This document shows positions 58,631-64,000 of a stretch of 64,000 bases of DNA, one piece after another. The stretch's first letter is position 1. Every line of letters starts with the position of its first letter. Below the pieces are notes generated by a model. That model had not been told where the DNA came from. It made no database searches and saw only the letters and a program-made list of their open reading frames with translations. Source of the stretch: Geothrix oryzisoli (GTDB lineage: Bacteria; Acidobacteriota; Holophagae; Holophagales; Holophagaceae); the NCBI RefSeq assembly GCF_022808865.1, contig NZ_JAKZLB010000001.1:1-64000 (forward strand), written 5' to 3'. The translations under genes were made by a program, and so were the position numbers.

Positions 58631-61245
58631 TCCGGCGCGGGGCGGTAGGCCCCGAAGAAAATGGCGTTGAACAGCAGGCGCCGGGTGAAGGGCTCCTGGC
58701 CGCGGAAGACGGGATCGCCCGCCACCAGGATCACGGCGCCCTGGCCGAGCTTCTCGCGGAAGGCGTAGGCGGTCTGGTGGAGCTTCGCCTCCATCGCCCT
58801 GGGGACCAGGCCGGAGACTTTCAGGTCCTCCTTGCCGTAGTGGAGGGGGTTCTCGCCGCCGGGGCTCAGCTCGAGGATGGGATCGCTGGTGGCCATGACC
58901 GCAGCCCCGCCTTCGGCGTGGAGACCCCAGGCCAGGGGATGGCTGCCATCCACCTGGACCCTCAGGAAGGCCCCGGGGATGCTCTCCTCCAGGGTGCGCT
59001 CCTCCCGCTTGTCCCAGGGTTTCACCAGCTCGGCGGGATCGGCCTTGGTGGCTTCGCGCTTGGGGTCCTTCTCCTTGAGCCGGGCCTCCTCGGCGGCCCT
59101 GGCCAGCAGGTGGTAGCCCGTGGGGGTGAGGCCGGCCCGGGAGGCGTAGGCCGCGCCACCCTGGAAGGCGAGCAGGCTGCCGCCCTCCGTGATCCAGGCC
59201 TTCAGCTTGGCCGCGCCACCCTCGCCGAGGGTCTGCTGCCAGGCCTTGCCCTGGGCGCCATCGTCCACCACGACCACGTGGGTGAAGCGGGCCAGCGGAG
59301 TGGCGCCGAGCCGGTCAGCCCGCAGCTGCACGAACGGGAGGCCCGCCTCGGTCAGGGTGTGGGCCAGGGCGCCGAAGGCCATGGGGTTGGCGGGGCGGTC
59401 CATGAGCACGGCGATGCGGGGCGTGCGGAGGATCAGGGCGCGGTTGGAACCCAGATCCGGTCCGGCATCCATCTGGGCGGTGTCCACGGCCACCACGGGG
59501 TGGTGGTTCTCCAGCGCGAGGCTCTGGAGACGCCCGGCGAGAGCTTCCGGATTCGTGCGCCGGGCCAGGACAAGGGTGCCCGGCGGGAGGCGCCGGCCCT
59601 TGAACAGAGCGGCTTCCGCCAGGGCCGTGGCCTTGAAGCCCTCCTGGTGCAAGGTCGCCAGGGTGCGTTCGACACCTTCGTGCCCGCCGGGGATCAGATA
59701 CCCCCAGGCGGCTGTGGGGATCGCCCCTTCCTGAGCCACGGCGAGAGGGGCCGTGGCGATCCGGGGTCGCGTCTTCGCCCACCAGGCCGGGACGTGGAAG
59801 GCCAGGGGCAGGCTCCAGGCGGTGATGTCATACGTGGGCTTGGGGCCCATGTGGGCCTCGCCCTCGAGCAGAGCCTGGGCGAGGCCGCCGCGGGGCTGGT
59901 CGAGGGGCACCAGGTAGCTGCCGGCGGGCAGGCCGGGGGCCTTGGCCAGGCCGACCGGCTCCAGGCCGGTGGTGCCCAGGTCGGCCGTGGTGCGGAGCAC
60001 CTCGATGCCGTTGCGCCCCAGCAGGTCCACCAGGGCCCGGGCGCGGCCGGGATCCTCGCCTTCCGCCAACAGGAAGGCCCCGGCGCGGTCGCCCTGGGCC
60101 AGGCGCTCGCGGCGGATCCTCTGGAAGTCCCAGAGCAGGGCCTGGCGCTCCGCCGCGGCCGTGGCCACGGTGGCCAGGCTCGCCGCCACATGGCGCTGGA
60201 TGCGGGCCTCGAGGGTGAGGATCTCGCCGTCCTGGCGCTTGTAGGCGGGGCCGCCCTGGCCGGCCACTTCGAAGGTCATGCCCACGGCCCCCTGGAAGGT
60301 GGGCCAGGAATCGCCGTAGCCGGGGTAGAAGAGGTCGAACACGTCGCGGCTGAAGTAGGCCCAGCCGCGGGCGTCGAAGGCCCGGGCCAGGCCCTTGCCG
60401 AACGCCACCTGCCAGCGGCCGGAGAGGACCGGCGGCAGGGCCTCGTGGATCGGCTGCATGGTCGGCGGGAAATAGTAGGTGGCCTCGGGCCACATCTCGT
60501 GGTGGTCCGCCAGCACCTGGGGGTTCCAGCGCAGGAAGGCGGCGGCCTTGGCGCGGGATTCGCCCTGGGTCTGCCAGGCCCAGTCGCGGTTCAGGTCGAA
60601 GAGCCGGTGGTTGAAGCGGCCGCCGGGCCACCGGCCGGTGTTCTGCGCATCCATCGGATCGCTGGTGTGGAAGGGCGTCGCGGCCTCCGCCACCGCCTGG
60701 AGATGCCGGGCCAGGCCATCGGGGTTCTGCGTGAGATCCATGAGGAGGACCACGCGGTCCAGCTGCTTCAGCACCTCCGGACCGCGGGCGGCGGCGAAAT
60801 GGTAGGCCACGGCCAGCGCCGCCTCGGCGCCGGACGCCTCCGATCCATGGACCGAGTAGCCCAGCCAGACGAAGGTGGGCTGGGTCTCTGCGATCCGGCG
60901 CGCTTCGTCCTCCCCGCAGGTCCGGGGATCCGCGAGTTTCGCGTTGCTGGCCTGGAACTCGTCCAGCCGCCGCAGGTTCTCCGGCGAGCTGATGACGAGG
61001 AAGGGCTGCTCGCGGCCTTCTTCCGTGACATTCAGGGTGAGGAGTTTCACCCGGTCCGGTGCGGCGGCGGCCAGGGCGCGGACATAGGCCATCAGCGCAG
61101 GGTGGGGAGTGTAGCGGGTCCCGAGGTCCGGCTGGGGAACCTCCGGGCGGGCGTTGCTCGCCGGCAGCAGACCCGGTGGAAGCCCCGCCAGCAGAGGGGC
61201 GATGGCGACCAGGACGGGCAGCAGGCGGGGCGGCGCGAAGGCCAT
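58627..61245 (-). CDS. Secreted M14-family zinc carboxypeptidase with long C-terminal extension
   Basis: 872 residues. The signal peptide is RLLPVLVAIAPLLAGLP. The M14 domain (about 40-370) has the metal HxxE in GYSVHGSEASG, DLTQNPDG, LFDLNRDWAWQ, the third ligand in DHHEMWPEAT and the catalytic Glu in MTFEVAGQGG. The remaining ~500 residues include a glutamine-amidotransferase-like alpha/beta region (GSLLAFQGGAAYAS; GALAHTLTEAGLPFVQLRAD; THVVVVDDGAQG), as seen in other large M14 peptidases of this group. It probably cleaves peptides or peptidoglycan in the periplasm. It lies between murC and ubiX on one strand with tight spacing. Confidence 0.88.
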   Translation of the reverse strand: MAFAPPRLLPVLVAIAPLLAGLPPGLLPASNARPEVPQPDLGTRYTPHPALMAYVRALAAAAPDRVKLLTLNVTEEGREQPFLVISSPENLRRLDEFQASNAKLADPRTCGEDEARRIAETQPTFVWLGYSVHGSEASGAEAALAVAYHFAAARGPEVLKQLDRVVLLMDLTQNPDGLARHLQAVAEAATPFHTSDPMDAQNTGRWPGGRFNHRLFDLNRDWAWQTQGESRAKAAAFLRWNPQVLADHHEMWPEATYYFPPTMQPIHEALPPVLSGRWQVAFGKGLARAFDARGWAYFSRDVFDLFYPGYGDSWPTFQGAVGMTFEVAGQGGPAYKRQDGEILTLEARIQRHVAASLATVATAAAERQALLWDFQRIRRERLAQGDRAGAFLLAEGEDPGRARALVDLLGRNGIEVLRTTADLGTTGLEPVGLAKAPGLPAGSYLVPLDQPRGGLAQALLEGEAHMGPKPTYDITAWSLPLAFHVPAWWAKTRPRIATAPLAVAQEGAIPTAAWGYLIPGGHEGVERTLATLHQEGFKATALAEAALFKGRRLPPGTLVLARRTNPEALAGRLQSLALENHHPVVAVDTAQMDAGPDLGSNRALILRTPRIAVLMDRPANPMAFGALAHTLTEAGLPFVQLRADRLGATPLARFTHVVVVDDGAQGKAWQQTLGEGGAAKLKAWITEGGSLLAFQGGAAYASRAGLTPTGYHLLARAAEEARLKEKDPKREATKADPAELVKPWDKREERTLEESIPGAFLRVQVDGSHPLAWGLHAEGGAAVMATSDPILELSPGGENPLHYGKEDLKVSGLVPRAMEAKLHQTAYAFREKLGQGAVILVAGDPVFRGQEPFTRRLLFNAIFFGAYRPAPE

Positions 61246-61247
61246 GG

Positions 61248-62615
61248 TCAGTCCAGGCCCAGGAAGGCCGGCCCCGCCTGGGTGATGGAGCCCGCGCCGA
61301 AGGTGATGAGCAGATCCCCACTGCGGGTGAGGCGCTTGAGGACCTCGGGCAGATCCTCGATGCGCCCGGCCAGGTGGACGTCCTTCTGGCCGTGGGACCG
61401 CAGGGCCTCGGCCACGGCGGCACTGTCCACGCCCTGGATGGGCGGTTCGCCCGCGGGGTAGATATCCGTGACCACCACGGAATCCGCCTCGAAGAACGCC
61501 GTGCCGAACTCGTCGAGCAGGGCCTTGGTGCGGCTGTAGCGGTGCGGCTGGAAGGCCGCCACGATGCGGCGGTCCGGGAAGCCCGCGCGGGCCGCGGCGA
61601 GGGTGGCGGCGATCTCCGTGGGGTGGTGCCCGTAGTCGTCGACCACCAGCACGCCGTTCTTCTCGCCCTTGGGCTGGAAGCGCCGGTCGGCGCCCGTGAA
61701 CTCGGCCAGGCTGGTGCGGATGACCTCGCGCTCCACCTCGAGCTCGAGGGCGATGCCGATGGCGGCGAGGGCGTTCAGCACCATGTGGTGGCCGGGCACG
61801 CCCAGGCTGAAGGCGCCCAGATCCTCACCGTAGGCGCGGACCTTGAAGTGGGTGTGGAAGCCCTCCTGGCGGATCTCCTGGGCCCGGATGTCCACCTGGG
61901 GGTGGGTGCCGTAGGTGCGCACTTGGCGCTTCAGGCGCGGGCGCACGGCCGCGGCGTGGGGATCGTCCATGCAGAGGAAGACAGAGCCGTAGAAGGGCAC
62001 CTTGTTGGCGAACGCCACGAAGGCATCCTGGATCTCGTCCAGATCCTTGTAGTGGTCCAGGTGCTCCCGGTCGATGTTGGTGATGGTGGCCAGGGTGGGG
62101 TTCAGCATGAGGAAGCTGCCGTCGCTCTCGTCGGCCTCGGCCACCAGGACGGGGCCCTTGCCCAGCTTGGCATTGCTGCCGAGGATGCCCAGCTTGCCGC
62201 CGATGACGATGGTGGGGTCCAGGCCGCCGTGGCTGAGCACCTGGGCCACCATGCTGGTGGTGGTGGTCTTCCCGTGGGAGCCCGCCACGGCCACGCCGTA
62301 TTTCATGCGCATCAGCTCCGCCAGCATCTCGCCCCGGGGGATCACCGGCACCTTGGCGGCGTGGGCGGCCACGACCTCGGGGTTGTCGCCCTTCACGGCC
62401 GAACTGATGACCACCACCTGGGCGCCTTCGATGGCCCGGCCGTCGTGGCCCAGGTGCACGGTGATGCCCAGGCTGCGGAGGCGCTGGGTCACGGCGCTTT
62501 CCTTGAGATCGGAGCCGGAGACCTTGTGACCCAGGTTGGCGAGCACCTCGGCGATGCCCGACATCCCGATGCCGCCGATGCCCACGAAATGGATGTGCTG
62601 GATCTTGCCGAACAC
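61248..62615 (-). CDS. murC: UDP-N-acetylmuramate--L-alanine ligase
   Basis: 455 residues. Adds L-Ala to UDP-MurNAc with ATP in peptidoglycan synthesis. Motifs: FVGIGGIGMSGIAEVL at the start, VAGSHGKTTTTSMVAQ (P-loop), EADESDGSFL, TNIDREHLDHY, GVDDYGHHPTEI-like VVDDYGHHPTEIAATL and AFQPHRYSRT. GTG 62615 begins just before the conserved region with GGGGGAC upstream; the frame opens far beyond it to 62945 but that part overlaps the divergent gene. Only two bases separate it from the M14 gene. Confidence 0.95.
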   Translation of the reverse strand: MFGKIQHIHFVGIGGIGMSGIAEVLANLGHKVSGSDLKESAVTQRLRSLGITVHLGHDGRAIEGAQVVVISSAVKGDNPEVVAAHAAKVPVIPRGEMLAELMRMKYGVAVAGSHGKTTTTSMVAQVLSHGGLDPTIVIGGKLGILGSNAKLGKGPVLVAEADESDGSFLMLNPTLATITNIDREHLDHYKDLDEIQDAFVAFANKVPFYGSVFLCMDDPHAAAVRPRLKRQVRTYGTHPQVDIRAQEIRQEGFHTHFKVRAYGEDLGAFSLGVPGHHMVLNALAAIGIALELEVEREVIRTSLAEFTGADRRFQPKGEKNGVLVVDDYGHHPTEIAATLAAARAGFPDRRIVAAFQPHRYSRTKALLDEFGTAFFEADSVVVTDIYPAGEPPIQGVDSAAVAEALRSHGQKDVHLAGRIEDLPEVLKRLTRSGDLLITFGAGSITQAGPAFLGLD

Positions 62616-62712
62616 CTTGAGTCCCCCATCTTTAGGAATTGCCAGAATACTCCAGCCGCTGGCATGGCTCTGGCTTGATAATGGCGTTCCACTGGAACCC
62701 CGGGGGTGTGCG

Positions 62713-63585
62713 ATGAGATCCCGAAGCCCGCAATGCCACGTCGCGACCGTCTTTTCGGCCCTGCTGCTGGCTGGGGCCGTCTGTAGCGCTGCGCCACAAC
62801 AGGAGCGGAGCCGTCGCGAATCGCCACAGCCCATGCGCGCCCCCGTCGACCGGCCGGCGCCGGACGCGTCCCGCCCCGTCCCGTCCGGACCCGTGTCGAG
62901 GCCGGACATGATCGACCGGTCGTCGAACCGTCCGGGGCCCCGCACCCGTCAGGTGGACCCCCGTCCGACGGCCCTGGCGCCCCCGATCAACCGCGTGAGC
63001 CTGTACCCGGGCACTCGCGTGGTGGTGCCGCCCGCCTGGAACCGCTGCACCGTCTATCCCACGGGGCTCTACTGGCGTCAGCGGGACCTCATGGCCGAGA
63101 TCCAGTGGCTTTCGCGCCGGGGATTCATCCCGGTGACGCCGCTGGGCGACTCCGTGGACGCCCTGACCGACTATGTCCAGATGCCTGCCGGCTGGCGCGC
63201 CTACGGCGTCTCGGTTCCCGTGGGAGGCACGGTCCAGATCGAAGTCCAGCACGCCAAACTGGGCTGGTTCCGGCTCATGCTGGTGGACAAGTGGGGCCAT
63301 CCCGGGCCCGGCATGTTGCAGGCTGCCATAGCGCCCCAGCCGATCCTTGTGACCTACAAGAACCCCAACAAGGAGGCCACCGCCGTCTACGTCATCGTGG
63401 ACGACCCGGCCTGGTGGTCCGATGCGAAGAACCCCTACACCCTGGTCATCCGCCGGGACTGGGATCCGGCCAAGGTGGACCTGAGCCAGGTGAAGATGGT
63501 GGCCGGCCTGTGGGGGGCCAGCCCCAGCGTCAGCGCCGAATTCCGGGGACCCAGCCTGACCGGGCCGGCGGTGTTTCCTCACTAG
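62713..63585 (+). CDS. Secreted protein of unknown function with Pro/Arg-rich linker
   Basis: 290 residues. A hydrophobic leader (CHVATVFSALLLAGAVCSAA) is a signal peptide. About 65 residues of Pro/Arg/Ser-rich linker follow (RRESPQPMRAPVDRPAPDAS). The C-terminal ~170 residues look folded and beta-rich (YGVSVPVGGTVQIEVQHAKL, WFRLMLVDKWGHPGPGMLQA, AVYVIVDDPAWWSDAKNPY, LVIRRDW). I do not recognise the family. Its last four codons and stop are repeated in the adjacent 19-bp duplication. It is divergent from murC. Confidence 0.65.
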   Translation: MRSRSPQCHVATVFSALLLAGAVCSAAPQQERSRRESPQPMRAPVDRPAPDASRPVPSGPVSRPDMIDRSSNRPGPRTRQVDPRPTALAPPINRVSLYPGTRVVVPPAWNRCTVYPTGLYWRQRDLMAEIQWLSRRGFIPVTPLGDSVDALTDYVQMPAGWRAYGVSVPVGGTVQIEVQHAKLGWFRLMLVDKWGHPGPGMLQAAIAPQPILVTYKNPNKEATAVYVIVDDPAWWSDAKNPYTLVIRRDWDPAKVDLSQVKMVAGLWGASPSVSAEFRGPSLTGPAVFPH

Positions 63586-63605
63586 AGCGGTGTTTCCTCA
63601 CTAGA
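63568..63605 (+). repeat. Perfect 19-bp tandem duplication across a stop codon
   Basis: gcggtgtttcctcactaga occurs at 63568-63586 and 63587-63605 without mismatch. The first copy includes the last codons and TAG of the upstream gene. The second is non-coding and looks like a recent slippage product. Confidence 0.92.
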
Positions 63606-63616
63606 TAGGGCCTCCA

Positions 63617-63652
63617 GCGAAGGAACGGCCCCGGGCGGGGCCGTTCCTTCGC
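63617..63652. terminator. 16-bp hairpin between convergent genes
   Basis: gcgaaggaacggcccc (63617-63632) and ggggccgttccttcgc (63637-63652) pair perfectly around loop GGGC. It has no T-run, so termination may be weak or factor-dependent, but its place between two convergent genes supports a terminator. Confidence 0.65.
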
Positions 63653-63662
63653 ATGGCTGCGC

Positions 63663-64000
63663 CTACTGCCAGGGACACGCCCCGGTCACCTGCATCCGGA
63701 AGGCCCGCGCATCGATGGTGAGGTCGGCGCGATCGCGCTCGGCCACGGGCTCCCCGTCGAGGTGCCAGGGCAGGGGGCGCTCCAGGCGCAGGGTGGCGCG
63801 GCGCAGGCGTCCTTCGTGGCGGAGGGGGGTATGGCCGCCCTCCCGGAACAAGGTGGGCGCTTCCGCCAGCAGGTCGAACCACGAGGGCCGGGCCAGGGTG
63901 GCCCACTGGAGGCAGCCGTCCGTGGGGTCCGCGCCCGGAGCGATCCAAAGGCCGCTGCCGTAGGTGGGCAGGTTGGCGAAGCAGAGGCTCCAGGCATGCT
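63663..64000 (-). CDS. C-terminal part of a YegS/diacylglycerol-kinase-like lipid kinase (runs off the window)
   Basis: Reading leftward from the window edge, a frame of 112 codons ends at TAG 63665-63663. It has no start inside the window. The translation contains CFANLPTYGSGLWIAPGAD, TDGCLQWATL, a G-H-T pair (REGGHTPLRHEG), LRRATLRLERPLPWHLDGEP and a last strand FRMQVTGACPW. Order and spacing fit the C-terminal lobe of the diacylglycerol kinase/YegS/LCB5 family (N-x-x-x-Y-G-G-G, P-A-D-G-x-L-D, D-G-E-P). The catalytic GDGT motif would be outside the window. The DGEP motif is the main support. Confidence 0.6.
   Translation of the reverse strand, partial: HAWSLCFANLPTYGSGLWIAPGADPTDGCLQWATLARPSWFDLLAEAPTLFREGGHTPLRHEGRLRRATLRLERPLPWHLDGEPVAERDRADLTIDARAFRMQVTGACPWQ

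Noticed and set aside
58777-61461. Long plus-strand frame opposite the M14 peptidase
   Set aside because: It is antisense to a protein with all M14 motifs; no homology sense and Gly/Gln/His-heavy.
1-64000. tRNA, rRNA, insertion sequences, phage or CRISPR genes
   Set aside because: Scanned by eye without a supportable candidate; a tRNA/Rfam scan would settle small RNAs that cannot be excluded by reading.

Overview
The window is GC-rich chromosomal DNA (by eye well over 60% G+C) that is almost fully coding. It comes from a Gram-negative bacterium: there is a TonB-type protein, KDO transferase (waaA), a Wza/Wzb/Wzc-type exopolysaccharide export set, several lipoproteins, lepB and secDF. The gene set (a tgt-yajC-secDF string, PilZ and DUF4388 proteins, a tungsten-type aldehyde oxidoreductase cassette, secreted M28/M14 peptidases) would suit an Acidobacteriota member of the Holophaga/Geothrix kind. 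That placement is inference from gene content, not a database match. No rRNA, tRNA, CRISPR array, phage gene or insertion sequence was seen.

Layout. 1-286: 5' part of a TonB-like gene running off the left edge. 549-4912: tgt-yajC-secDF, closed by a strong terminator. 5022-8817: a secreted alpha/beta hydrolase, an unknown exported protein and an ArnD-like deformylase. 9135-13274: a five-gene aldehyde:ferredoxin oxidoreductase cassette (Fe-S subunit, W/Mo-pterin subunit, FAD subunit, MoaD-like protein, and a small unknown protein ending in Gly-Gly-Gly). 13304-14776: POT-family peptide transporter, followed by two copies of a 72-bp palindromic repeat. 14936-19399 (minus strand): PilZ protein, metallophosphoesterase, an unusual ThiE-shikimate kinase fusion, and an ABC exporter. 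19491-24625: M28 peptidase-PDZ, aroB, TPR protein and a small unknown, joined by overlapping stop/start codons.

24650-44346 is a 20-kb exopolysaccharide locus. It holds export (Wza, Wzb, Wzc), flippase (Wzx), polymerase (Wzy), three glycosyltransferases, a short-chain dehydratase/epimerase with an apparent CTG start, an acyltransferase, a PglF/CapD-type 4,6-dehydratase, a DegT aminotransferase, a PglC-type phosphoglycosyl transferase, a beta-helix lipoprotein, a membrane PilZ protein and a FemAB/BioF2-like acyltransferase. Together these predict a Wzy-dependent polymer whose first sugar is probably a 4-amino-4,6-dideoxy HexNAc, with possible c-di-GMP control.

44548-50496 (minus) carries an S1/P1-type nuclease, lepB, a lipoprotein, tex with a long Pro/Arg tail, and a CobW-type GTPase. 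50556-52768 (plus) has waaA and a receiver-HATPase protein. 52849-54793 (minus) has trxA, a cyclic-nucleotide-binding protein and ribBA with a degenerate RibA half. 54900-58027 (plus) has a DUF4388 protein, a lipoprotein and ftsX. 58034-62615 (minus) has ubiX, an M14 carboxypeptidase and murC. The right end has a secreted unknown protein with a 19-bp duplication over its stop codon and the C-terminal part of a YegS/diacylglycerol-kinase-like gene running off the edge. Translational coupling (ATGA, GTGA, CTGA overlaps) is frequent. Regulatory calls are visual and low confidence unless a clear hairpin is present.
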